From an uncultured Acidobacteriota bacterium (GTDB lineage: Bacteria; Acidobacteriota; Terriglobia; Terriglobales; Acidobacteriaceae), in NCBI GenBank assembly GCA_903832295.1, contig CAILAZ010000242.1, forward strand, positions 1-45,817: a stretch of DNA of 45,817 bases, read 5' to 3'. Below, piece after piece: positions 18,068 through 26,189 of the stretch. Numbering within the stretch: the first letter of the stretch is position 1; each line of letters opens with the position of its first letter. The notes beneath the pieces are model-generated. The model worked only from the letters and a program-made list of their open reading frames with translations. It searched no databases and was not told the origin of the DNA. The translations under genes and the position numbers were made by a program.

Positions 18068-18820
18068 TTACCGGCGGGCGTTGCGACGCTTCAAGAAGTA
18101 GTCGATCAACTCGCTGGAGCTGTTTTCCATTTCGACGTCAAACGCTTCGACGCGACCCGTAAAGTAGTTGAACATCCAAACGGCCGGGATGGCTACGAAC
18201 AGACCGATTGCGGTGGTTACCAGGGCTTCCGAGATGCCGCCGGCGACGGCCGCGAGACCGGTTGCCTTGGCGTTGGAGATGCCCTTGAAGGCGTTCAGAA
18301 TGCCGACGACGGTGCCGAACAGGCCGACGAACGGGGCGGTGGAGCCGATGGTGGCCAGACCGCTGAGGCCGCGCTTCAATTCAGCGTGAACGATGGCTTC
18401 GGCGCGCTCGAGGGCGCGGCGGGAAGCTTCCAGCTCTTCACCGGGCAGTTCGGTGGATTCGCCGTGGGTCTTGAATTCCTGGAGACCGGCGACGACAACC
18501 TTGGCAAGGTGGCTCTTTTTGTTGCGGTCGGCAACCTTGATGGCTTCTTCAATCTTGCCATCCTTAAGGGCGCCGGCAACGGCGGGAGCAAAGGCGCGCG
18601 ACTGGCTGCGGGCAGCCGAGAAGGCGAGGGCGCGATCGATCATGATGCCGATGGACCAGCCGGACATAAGGAACAGAATGACGACGACGACCTTAGCGAG
18701 AAGGCCCATCTGCTTCCACAACGAGATCGGATCCCAGGCTACTTCAGCATCCTGGAAGAACAGGACCGCGGCGTGGTGCATGTTGCACAGGACCAAAGTT
18801 GCAATGTTTGCGAGAACCAT
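18068..18820 (-). CDS. exbB: ExbB/TolQ/MotA-family proton channel
   Basis: 250 residues with three transmembrane segments (about 40-62, 145-170 and 190-215). The signature TIGSTAPFVGLFGTVVGILN, then EALVTTAIGLFVAIPAVWMFNYF, identifies the ExbB/TolQ family, which couples proton flow to TonB or Tol. A consensus AGGAGG lies 11-12 bases before the ATG. It precedes two exbD genes and follows tonB, so the ExbB role is favoured over TolQ. Confidence 0.92.
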   Translation of the reverse strand: MVLANIATLVLCNMHHAAVLFFQDAEVAWDPISLWKQMGLLAKVVVVILFLMSGWSIGIMIDRALAFSAARSQSRAFAPAVAGALKDGKIEEAIKVADRNKKSHLAKVVVAGLQEFKTHGESTELPGEELEASRRALERAEAIVHAELKRGLSGLATIGSTAPFVGLFGTVVGILNAFKGISNAKATGLAAVAGGISEALVTTAIGLFVAIPAVWMFNYFTGRVEAFDVEMENSSSELIDYFLKRRNARR

Positions 18821-19012
18821 GAGTTGATATTCCTCCTCAGAACTCTTTCAGACTTCTGATCTTAGTTAAGCGCAGCCACTTGGGATACGCGGTCCTACGT
18901 TTTGAATCGTCGGGCCGCCCGGTTGCACGGATTGGCCCCTGTACCGGTCAGTAGCTCCGATTTTACGGGAGACTGCACCGCACGAGAATTGGTTGCCAGA
19001 CTGGCGCTTGCT

Positions 19013-19030
19013 ATTCGGTAAATACCGAAT
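19013..19030. promoter_or_regulatory. Perfect 8-bp inverted repeat between tonB and exbB
   Basis: ATTCGGTA and TACCGAAT flank a 2-base AA centre, 30 bases past the tonB stop and about 190 bases before exbB, in a 240-bp non-coding spacer. It could be an operator for exbBDD or a transcript hairpin; the sequence alone does not decide. Confidence 0.5.
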
Positions 19031-19060
19031 CGAGCGCCGGGCTGACCCGGCCTGCCGGGT

Positions 19061-19816
19061 TTAGCCGCCTGCCAGGGTAAAGTTCACGGTAACCATCGTA
19101 TCCACTTCGACGGGCTCGCCATTGAGGAAATACGGCTTGTACTTCCACTGGCGGACGGCGTCAATTGCGCTTTGGATGAGCATGGGGTGACCGCTGACAG
19201 CGCGCAGGTTCTGAATCGAACCGTCCTTGCCGATCACAGCCTGGAGCACGACGGAACCAGAGATGCGGGCCTGTTTGGCCAACGGGGGATAGTTCGGCTG
19301 AACCTTGCGGATGAGAAGACCCGTGGTGACACCGGCAGAAACCTTGACACGAGTCGGGGTTGCTGCCTTGGGCACGGCCGTGGGAGCAGAGTTCATGATG
19401 GAACCGAGAACGCCACCGACCACCCCACCTGCAGCGCCACCGGGTACGCCACCTACGACGCCACCCACAACTCCACCGGTGCTGGGAGGAGCTTCGTCTT
19501 CCTTGATGATCGCAATCTTCTTAGGGATCGCGGTGGGCGCCTTAAGTTGCCCGTTGTCGATCTCCGTCTGCACCTTGACCACCTTCACAATCTGCGCTGC
19601 GGCAGGAGGGGGAGGAGGAGGAGGAGGAGGCGGGGGAGCAACCAGGTAACCCATTAACTGCTGCTTGGGAAGTGCTTCGGTGTAAATCAGGGGGATCAAC
19701 ACGAGTACGCCAACCAGTGCGGCCTGAATCAGGAACGACACTAAGGTCGCCCAGGGGCCGCGCCGATGCAGCTTCGAGTTTCTGCCGCCGGATTCCAGAA
19801 GGCTGTCTTCAAACAT
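19061..19816 (-). CDS. tonB: TonB-family energy transducer
   Basis: 251 residues: cytoplasmic N terminus, one transmembrane helix (about 22-46), then an extended periplasmic region with eleven consecutive prolines (61-71) and a Gly/Val-rich run (115-139). The C-terminal TonB domain (about 165-251) has VQPNYPPLAKQARISGSVVL, a GKDG turn and VRQWKYKPYFLNGEPVEV. TonB transmits proton-motive force to outer-membrane receptors. CGGAGAA precedes the ATG. It lies just upstream of exbB-exbD-exbD. No TonB-dependent receptor is in the window. Confidence 0.92.
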   Translation of the reverse strand: MFEDSLLESGGRNSKLHRRGPWATLVSFLIQAALVGVLVLIPLIYTEALPKQQLMGYLVAPPPPPPPPPPPAAAQIVKVVKVQTEIDNGQLKAPTAIPKKIAIIKEDEAPPSTGGVVGGVVGGVPGGAAGGVVGGVLGSIMNSAPTAVPKAATPTRVKVSAGVTTGLLIRKVQPNYPPLAKQARISGSVVLQAVIGKDGSIQNLRAVSGHPMLIQSAIDAVRQWKYKPYFLNGEPVEVDTMVTVNFTLAGG

Positions 19817-20053
19817 AAGCCAGTTCTCCGTCTTACTACATCAATAGACACCGGGGGAGATGTATTTGCTCCCAGATTTGATAGCCAAGTACGAAAAAAA
19901 ATGAATTTTCAGAACCGCAGACCGGGAGCAGCCAGAAAGCACGCTTCGCGGCGAGACAACCAGGAGCAGGACAGCTATTTCCGGGTACAGGAAGGCGGGC
20001 GACCATCCAGGGGCCCACCCGCCGATTCCAAACAACCGTACTGAAGAAACAGA

Positions 20054-21259
20054 CTACGCCTTTGCCGGCGACTTGTAACGGCGACCCTCGCCGCTGGAAG
20101 CAGGAGCCGGCGACCCGGGGATACTCTTCCCGCGCCACTGCTGATAGGCAACCAACATGGGAGCGGCGATGAAGATCGACGAGTACGTGCCGATTATGAT
20201 GCCGATTACCAGGGCGAGGGAGAAGCCGTGGAGCACTTCTCCGCCGAAAACGAAGAGGGCCAGGACCGTGAGGAAGGTCAGTCCGGAGGTCAGGACGGTT
20301 CTGCTCAGGGTCTGGTTGATGCTCTTGTTGACGATCTCGGTCAGGGAATCCTTGCGCAGCAGCTTGATGTTCTCGCGGATACGGTCGAATACGACGATAG
20401 TGTCGTTCATCGAATAGCCGACGAGGGTGAGGATGGCGGCGATGACCGTCAGCGAGATCTCGGTGTTCAGCAGCGAGAAAGCGCCCACCGTGATCAGGGT
20501 GTCATGGAAGCAGGCCACAACCGCTGCCACACCGTAGATCAGCTCGAAGCGGAACCAGAGGTAAACCAGCATTCCGAGCAGCGAATACAGGGTGGCGAGC
20601 AGGGCGCGCTGGCGGAGCTGGGCTCCGACCTGGGGGCCGACGATTTCCACGTTGCGAACACCAAAGTTCGAGACGAAGAAGTCCTGCTGCAGGGCCTGAA
20701 TGACCGCGGGCTGGGTCACAGAACCAGCTTCGGCAACTGAGCTGAAGACGCCGCCGCGCGACTTGTCGCGATAGGTAATGATGGCGTTGGCGATCTGGGT
20801 GTACTGGGCCGGAGCATCGGTGCCGAGGTGCAACGGGTCCACCCGGAGGAGGTAATCCTTCAAGGTGGTGGCGCCGGTGTTGTTGAGATCGGCCTTCCCG
20901 GGCTCGGCGGTGGTCTGCAGGGCCTTGATGATGTTTTCCTTGCCCGCGTCGAGCGCCTGTTCGCTGGTTTCGCGAATGTCGAGCTTGATGAGGAGCTCGT
21001 TGCTGCCCGAACGGGTGTCAGCCTGAATGGTGGCGTTCTTCAGCCCGGCGCGGTCCAGCTCTGCGCGAACTGCGTCCACATTGGGCGCCTGGGTGAACTT
21101 AACGTCAACCACGGTGCCGCCACGGAAGTCGATGCCGAGCGGGAGACCGTGCCAGGTGAGCATGGACACGATGCCGGCGATGGAGAAGATCAGCGAAAGA
21201 GCGAGAAAGAACCACTTTTTGCTGAGGAAGTCGATATTCGTTTGACCAAACAGTTCCAC
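20054..21259 (-). CDS. secF: Protein translocase subunit SecF
   Basis: 401 residues with six transmembrane segments. FRGGTVVDVKF follows the first periplasmic loop and YSMNDTIVVFDRIREN is the conserved SecF motif after TM4. SecF works with SecD and YajC to pull exported proteins across the inner membrane using the proton gradient. An Ala/Ser/Gly-rich cytoplasmic tail ends the protein. The gene lies 126 bases after secD, separated by a hairpin. Confidence 0.95.
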   Translation of the reverse strand: MELFGQTNIDFLSKKWFFLALSLIFSIAGIVSMLTWHGLPLGIDFRGGTVVDVKFTQAPNVDAVRAELDRAGLKNATIQADTRSGSNELLIKLDIRETSEQALDAGKENIIKALQTTAEPGKADLNNTGATTLKDYLLRVDPLHLGTDAPAQYTQIANAIITYRDKSRGGVFSSVAEAGSVTQPAVIQALQQDFFVSNFGVRNVEIVGPQVGAQLRQRALLATLYSLLGMLVYLWFRFELIYGVAAVVACFHDTLITVGAFSLLNTEISLTVIAAILTLVGYSMNDTIVVFDRIRENIKLLRKDSLTEIVNKSINQTLSRTVLTSGLTFLTVLALFVFGGEVLHGFSLALVIGIIIGTYSSIFIAAPMLVAYQQWRGKSIPGSPAPASSGEGRRYKSPAKA

Positions 21260-21347
21260 TGTAGAAGCCTTCTACCCGAGAAGCGCGGGCTCCTCTAAAT
21301 TTCTTGCGCGTCACAGACGCGGCTGAATCCTTACATCTGACTTGCTG

Positions 21348-21380
21348 CGGCGGAGCTCCGGAAAATCCGGAACTCCGCCG
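21348..21380 (-). promoter_or_regulatory. Long hairpin in the secD-secF spacer
   Basis: CGGCGGAG-C-TCCGG pairs with CCGGA-A-CTCCGCCG around an A-rich loop, with one mismatch, just after the secD stop. No T-run follows, so it is more likely an mRNA stability or partial attenuation element than a full terminator. Confidence 0.5.
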
Positions 21381-21385
21381 TCGAA

Positions 21386-23029
21386 CTAGATCGAAAGCGC
21401 CTCGCCGTGCTGGTGACGGTTAAGGATGCTGTCGAAGATGGTGCGCGAGACGAAGACGGCGGTGAAGAGATTGGCCAGCAGACCGAAGGTCAGCGTGACC
21501 GCAAAGCCCTTGACCGGACCGGTTCCGAACAGGAACAGGATGGCCGCCGAAACAATGGTGGTGACGTGAGTATCAACGATGGTGACCCAGGCGTGTCCGA
21601 AGCCCTGCTCCACCGCCGAGGGAGGAGTCTTGCCGGCGCGCAGCTCTTCGCGAATACGCTCGAAGATCAGCACGTTGGAGTCAACGCCCATACCTACGGT
21701 GAGGATCAGACCGGCAATTCCGGGCAGCGTCAAAGTGGCGCCGGAGAAGCCGAGGAAGCCGAGCAGGATGACCAGGTTCAGGATCAGCGCGAGGTCAGCG
21801 TTGATTCCGGCGAAGCCGTAGTAAATCAGCATGAAGGCCATGACGGCGATCATGCCGACGATGGCGGCGCGCACACCCTTCTGAATCGAGTCAGCTCCCA
21901 GCGACGGGCCAACGGTGCGCTCTTCCAGGTACTTGATGGAGGCCGGCAGAGCGCCCGAGCGCAGGATCATCGAGAGATCCTTGGTCTGCTGGTCGGTGAA
22001 CGAACCGGAGATCCGTCCCGAATCGCGGATGGCTTCCTTGATGTTGGCAATCTCCTGCACCTTGCCGTCCAGCACGATGGCCAGGGGCTCGCCGACATGG
22101 GCGGAGGTGAAGGCGTAGAAGCGGTCGCCGCCGTCGCGGGTCAGGTTGAAGATCACGTCCGGACGGCCACTCTCTTCGTGTCCTGCTTCGGCGGAGCGCA
22201 GGTCGCGGCCGCTGACGGCCGAGACGCGGCTGATCAGGTAGAAAACGTCTCCGTTTTCATTCGCGGACTTGCTGCCGATGCTCTTGCCCTTGATGATGAC
22301 CGCGTCGGAGGGAAGAATGCCGCCGTGCGCGGCATACACATCCTGCTCGCTGTTGTAGGCGCGGCCATTGTCCAGCCCCTGCCGGATTTCCAGCATGGCG
22401 GTGGACTGCATGACTTCCTTGACGCGGGCGGGATCATCGACGCCGGGGAGTTGCACCAGGATCTGGTACTCGCCGAGGCCGTGCTCCTGAATGATGGGCT
22501 CAGAGACGCCAAGCTGATCGATACGGTTGCGGATGGTCTCGATCGCCTGCTCGACGGCGCGCTTTTTGATCGACTCAAATACCGACGGCTTCAGGGTAAT
22601 AAGCCAGGAACCTTCCGCGCCGGGAGTCAGATCGTATTCCGCGAACTGGTCTTGCACCACCGAGCGCAGATCGCCGGCAGCGCTGAGATCGACTCCGCGC
22701 AGGGTGATCTTCTGCGGCGTGTTCACCGGGTCCAGCTTGATGATGTCGCCAAAGGCGACGTTCTTTTTCTTCAGCGAATCCTTCAGCCGCTCGATGGTCT
22801 GATCGGTTTCAGCGCTGACCGCTTCGTTCACCCGCACCTGAAGGATCAGGTGGGTGCCGCCGCGAAGATCAAGGCCGAGGTGGATGTTCTGCTGAATTCC
22901 GGCGACGATGCCATTTGCTTTCATGGCTTCGACGCTCTTCTGTGGATCGGTTCCGAGGAAAATCCCCCAGACGAACACGACCAAGGTTGCGAGGATGAGA
23001 ATGACTTTCCAGAGCAGGTTCTTCTTCAT
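21386..23029 (-). CDS. secD: Protein translocase subunit SecD
   Basis: 547 residues. One N-terminal transmembrane helix is followed by a large periplasmic region (about 30-370) with the conserved GLDLRGGTHLILQV, then five C-terminal helices with GMGVDSNVLIFERIREEL. This is the standard SecD layout. It starts 15 bases after yajC, so yajC-secD-secF form one unit behind tgt. Start codon ATG 23029 begins the basic MKKN segment of the first helix. Confidence 0.96.
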   Translation of the reverse strand: MKKNLLWKVILILATLVVFVWGIFLGTDPQKSVEAMKANGIVAGIQQNIHLGLDLRGGTHLILQVRVNEAVSAETDQTIERLKDSLKKKNVAFGDIIKLDPVNTPQKITLRGVDLSAAGDLRSVVQDQFAEYDLTPGAEGSWLITLKPSVFESIKKRAVEQAIETIRNRIDQLGVSEPIIQEHGLGEYQILVQLPGVDDPARVKEVMQSTAMLEIRQGLDNGRAYNSEQDVYAAHGGILPSDAVIIKGKSIGSKSANENGDVFYLISRVSAVSGRDLRSAEAGHEESGRPDVIFNLTRDGGDRFYAFTSAHVGEPLAIVLDGKVQEIANIKEAIRDSGRISGSFTDQQTKDLSMILRSGALPASIKYLEERTVGPSLGADSIQKGVRAAIVGMIAVMAFMLIYYGFAGINADLALILNLVILLGFLGFSGATLTLPGIAGLILTVGMGVDSNVLIFERIREELRAGKTPPSAVEQGFGHAWVTIVDTHVTTIVSAAILFLFGTGPVKGFAVTLTFGLLANLFTAVFVSRTIFDSILNRHQHGEALSI

Positions 23030-23044
23030 GGAAACCGCGACCGC

Positions 23045-23389
23045 CTAAGATTTCTTTGCGCCATCGTCGATGGTGACCGCTGCGATGGCGTTGCGAGCTA
23101 CTTCGATTTTGAGGTTGTCAGGAGCGACGCGGAGGATGATGCTGCCCGTGTCGGTACCCTCGCCCTGCTTGATGGAAAGAATGATGCCGATGATGCCTCC
23201 GGTGGTAGTGACACGGTCGCCGGACTTCAACTCGGCCAGCATGGTCTGCCACTTCTTCTGCCGCTTCTGCTGCGGCATGATGAGGAGGAAATAAAAGATG
23301 GCAAAAATCGCCACCATCATCAGGAGAGAGGTCATCCCTGCGCCACCGGACTGCTGAAACAGGACGAGGAATGCGAGTTGAGCAATCAT
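23045..23389 (-). CDS. yajC: Preprotein translocase subunit YajC
   Basis: 114 residues from ATG 23389; a TTG at 23422 would add 11 residues without family similarity. It has one transmembrane helix (about 19-40) ending in the signature LIMPQQKRQKKW, then LKSGDRVTTTGGIIG, typical of YajC. It is an accessory subunit of SecDF. Gene order tgt-yajC-secD-secF is conserved in many bacteria and supports the call. Confidence 0.95.
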   Translation of the reverse strand: MIAQLAFLVLFQQSGGAGMTSLLMMVAIFAIFYFLLIMPQQKRQKKWQTMLAELKSGDRVTTTGGIIGIILSIKQGEGTDTGSIILRVAPDNLKIEVARNAIAAVTIDDGAKKS

Positions 23390-23646
23390 TCTTAGGGCTC
23401 CCGCCGCGTACGGCGCCCGCAAATGGCAGACCGCGGCGTAGAAAATTTAAATTTACCTGAACCGCAGCGGAACGGCGTACCGTGGAAAACACCCTGGGTA
23501 CACGCGGAACCCGCCTTGGGGCCAAGCATCTTCTGGTATCTGGGAGTTCAGATTATCGCGAATTCCAAGTTCCAGCACATCGAAAAACGCGGTGACGGTC
23601 GCAAAGCGGACAAAATACAGCGAACGTCATCGGCAAACGCCCGGCC

Positions 23647-24786
23647 TCATACCGCCGAACGGACATTTGCAAACTCCCCTGAAATGATAGTCTCTCGGAC
23701 CCGCCGCATGATGTCAAGGTAATGCGCGAGATTATGCACCGTATTGAGCACCTGCGCGAGCACCTCCTGGGACGAATACAGATGCCGGAGGTAGGCCCGG
23801 GAGTAGCGCGCACACACTTTACAGCGGCAATTCGGGTCAATCGGAGACTCGTCCCGGGCAAAACGCGCGTTCTTGATATTCACTTTTCCTTCACTGGTAA
23901 ATAACAGTCCGTGGCGGGCGGCGCGGGTCGGCATCACGCAATCCATCATGTCCACCCCCAGCCGGACGTACTCCACGATCTCTTCCGGAGTGCCCACGCC
24001 CATCACGTAGCGCGGTTTGTCGGCCGGCAGCAGGGGGATGGTCTCGCTCACCATCTCCCAGGTTTTTTCGCGGGGCTCACCTACCGAGAGGCCGCCGATG
24101 GCGTGTCCTGGAAATCCGATCTCCACCGTGCGCTCGGCCGATTCGCGCCGCAGGTCGGGATACATGCCGCCCTGCACAATGCCAAACAATGCCTGCGTCT
24201 GCTCGGCTCCCAACTGTGCCGTCTTCTCGGCAAACCAGGGAACCTCGTGCTTGTGCGCCTCAAAATAATCCTTGCTGCGCTTGGCCCAGCGGGTGGTCAT
24301 TTCCATCGATTTCCGGGCGCGCTCGTAGGTGGCAGGGAACTCGGTGCACTCGTCGAAGGCCATGATGATGTTTGCGCCCAGGCCGATTTCAGCGGCCAGC
24401 GAGGTTTCCGGCGAGAAAAAATGGAGCGAGCCGTCCAGGTGCGAGCGGAACTGCACCCCGTCCTCGGTGAGCTTGCGCAGGTCGCTGAGGCTGAAGACCT
24501 GGAAACCGCCGGAGTCGGTGAGGATGGGCTTGTGCCACGCCATGAACTTCTGCACTCCGCCAAGCTGGCGGACGGTCTCCACGCCGGGGCGCAGATACAG
24601 GTGGTAGGTGTTGTTGAGCAGAATCTGGACGTCGAGTTCGTCGAGCACGTCCTGCGGAACGCCCTTGACCGAGGCAACGGTGCCCACGGGCATGAAGACC
24701 GGGGTTCGAATCTCGCCGTGCGAGGTGATCATGCGTCCGGCACGCGCCGCGCCGCAGGTGGCTTCGACTTGGAAGGAAAAAGACAT
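23647..24786 (-). CDS. tgt: Queuine tRNA-ribosyltransferase
   Basis: 379 residues. Tgt exchanges guanine-34 of GUN anticodon tRNAs for preQ1. DSGGFQVFSL (Asp91) supplies the general acid/base, GGLSVGEPREKTWEM and VMGVGTPEEI bind the base, and VDMMDCVMPTRAARHG contains the nucleophilic Asp. The zinc site is CRCKVC plus His in TVHNLAHYL. It leads the tgt-yajC-secD-secF group, with a 257-base spacer before yajC that may hold a second promoter. Confidence 0.96.
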   Translation of the reverse strand: MSFSFQVEATCGAARAGRMITSHGEIRTPVFMPVGTVASVKGVPQDVLDELDVQILLNNTYHLYLRPGVETVRQLGGVQKFMAWHKPILTDSGGFQVFSLSDLRKLTEDGVQFRSHLDGSLHFFSPETSLAAEIGLGANIIMAFDECTEFPATYERARKSMEMTTRWAKRSKDYFEAHKHEVPWFAEKTAQLGAEQTQALFGIVQGGMYPDLRRESAERTVEIGFPGHAIGGLSVGEPREKTWEMVSETIPLLPADKPRYVMGVGTPEEIVEYVRLGVDMMDCVMPTRAARHGLLFTSEGKVNIKNARFARDESPIDPNCRCKVCARYSRAYLRHLYSSQEVLAQVLNTVHNLAHYLDIMRRVRETIISGEFANVRSAV

Positions 24787-24873
24787 GGAGACTTGATTGT
24801 AAAGGCAGAGCCGCTGCGGAGACGACTATGGCTCCGGCTGACGGTGGGGAACCATGCAGTGTAGGATTTTTGG

Positions 24874-25530
24874 ATGGAAACCAAGTTCAAGGCAATTATT
24901 TTCGATTACGGGAAGGTTCTCTCCCTGCCGCCCACGCAGCAGCAGTGGCAGGAGCTGAGCACGCGCTTCGGCAAGCCCTTGCAGGAGTTTCAGCGCATTT
25001 ACTGGGGCAACCGCGAGGAGTTAGACCGCGGAACCCTGGACAACGCAGCCTACTGGAAGAAAGTGGGCGCCGACTGCGGCCTCAACATCAGTGATGCGGA
25101 GGCCGAAGCGCTCATCGAGCACGACAACGCGCAGTGGACCAACGAGAATCCGGCAATGCTGGCATTGGCGCGCGATCTGCACAAGGCGGGATACAAGACG
25201 GCCATCCTCAGCAACATGGAGCACCGCATGTTGGCCGCAATGCGCAGCAAGCTAGCGTGGCTCAACGAGTTCGACGTGCAGATCTACTCTTGCGAGGTGG
25301 GCGTGGTAAAGCCGGAGGCGGCAATCTATGAGCTCTGCTGCCAGCGCCTTGGCTGCGCACCACAGGAGGCGCTCTTCCTCGACGACAAGAAGGTGAATAC
25401 CGAGGGTGCCAAGCGCGCGGGAATGCAGAGCTACGTCTATCACTCGGCGACCGATGAGGTCATGCTCACCGGCGAGGTGGAGATCACGGTGCCAGAGTTA
25501 CGGGCGATGCTGCTGGCGCCCGCAAGATAA
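24874..25530 (+). CDS. HAD-superfamily hydrolase, YihX-like subfamily IA
   Basis: 218 residues. Motif I is FDYGKVL, with Asp as nucleophile and Gly at the +2 position, as in the YihX/haloacid-dehalogenase-like branch where +2 is not Asp. Motif II is ILSNMEH, the motif III Lys is in VVKPEAAIYEL, and motif IV is FLDDKKVN. A helical cap spans about 18-90. It is probably a small-molecule phosphatase; the substrate is unknown. It is divergent from tgt across 87 bases. Confidence 0.85.
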   Translation: METKFKAIIFDYGKVLSLPPTQQQWQELSTRFGKPLQEFQRIYWGNREELDRGTLDNAAYWKKVGADCGLNISDAEAEALIEHDNAQWTNENPAMLALARDLHKAGYKTAILSNMEHRMLAAMRSKLAWLNEFDVQIYSCEVGVVKPEAAIYELCCQRLGCAPQEALFLDDKKVNTEGAKRAGMQSYVYHSATDEVMLTGEVEITVPELRAMLLAPAR

Positions 25531-25544
25531 TTCCCCGGGAGCAC

Positions 25545-25576
25545 AAAAAACTGGAGCGCCCCCACAGGCGCTCCAG
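25545..25576 (-). terminator. Strong intrinsic terminator of the thioesterase unit
   Basis: A perfect 10-bp stem CTGGAGCGCC/GGCGCTCCAG with a six-base loop. Read on the minus strand it is followed by six T residues, so it terminates transcripts from the thioesterase side; in the plus direction the T-run is short but it may also serve the HAD gene. Confidence 0.85.
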
Positions 25577-25675
25577 AACTTTCACTGCGACTTGACTCTT
25601 CACCCCACACACCCCGGGCGTCTGATTTCATGGATGGCCCTGCATGGATCAGGGTTGCCCGGAGTTGCAGAATAA

Positions 25676-26071
25676 TTACGGCTTGGGAATGTCGTGTTTT
25701 TTCAGGAAATCGTCAACGTTGACAATCGCACGGGTAATGTACCCGCTCCCGATTTCGCGTTTTCCTTCGAAGGCGGCGACCCGGATGCGGTAGTAGCGGC
25801 CTTCGATTGACTCGACCTCGGCGGTGGCGTGCACCACGGCATTAATTCCCACCGGAGCACGATGTTCCACGTTGATTGCCGTACCGACGGAGATTTCACC
25901 GGCTTCGCAGAAGGGCTGGAGTGCGTGGAAACCCGCCGTCTCCATCAGCCGGATCATGTCAGGCGTCGAATAGACGGGCGGAAGTTGATGATGATGCGCG
26001 GTTAAGGTGTGTTCGTACTGCACACGCTCCTCTGCCGCACCCTTGGCACCAATGAGAACCTGTTTGACCAT
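25676..26071 (-). CDS. Hotdog-fold thioesterase of the FlK type
   Basis: 131 residues from ATG 26071; the open frame continues far upstream but overlaps the CADD-like gene and has no family similarity there. The family catalytic residues line up: Thr36 and Glu44 in STPDMIRLME and His70 in VEHRAP, each shifted by exactly six from FlK's Thr42/Glu50/His76. SVGTAINV and the IGSGYITRAIV strand complete the fold. FlK hydrolyses fluoroacetyl-CoA; relatives hydrolyse other acyl-CoAs, so the substrate here is open. It is 118 bases downstream of the CADD-like gene on the same strand. Confidence 0.87.
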   Translation of the reverse strand: MVKQVLIGAKGAAEERVQYEHTLTAHHHQLPPVYSTPDMIRLMETAGFHALQPFCEAGEISVGTAINVEHRAPVGINAVVHATAEVESIEGRYYRIRVAAFEGKREIGSGYITRAIVNVDDFLKKHDIPKP

Positions 26072-26189
26072 AGCGCGAAAACTGTACCGGAGTGCGGGCC
26101 GAACAGCAAGCGAAAGTATTTCGACGGCCGGGACGGAGGACCGGAGACGGAACCGGGGTGCCGCAACCCAGCGTCCTTTTCCCTCGTCC

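Noticed and set aside
21407-23395. 662-residue open frame on the plus strand
   Set aside because: Antisense to secD and yajC, which have complete family motifs on the other strand.
24711-24732. GGTTCGAATC, resembling a tRNA T-arm
   Set aside because: It lies inside the tgt coding sequence (the GEIRTP region) and no cloverleaf can be formed around it.
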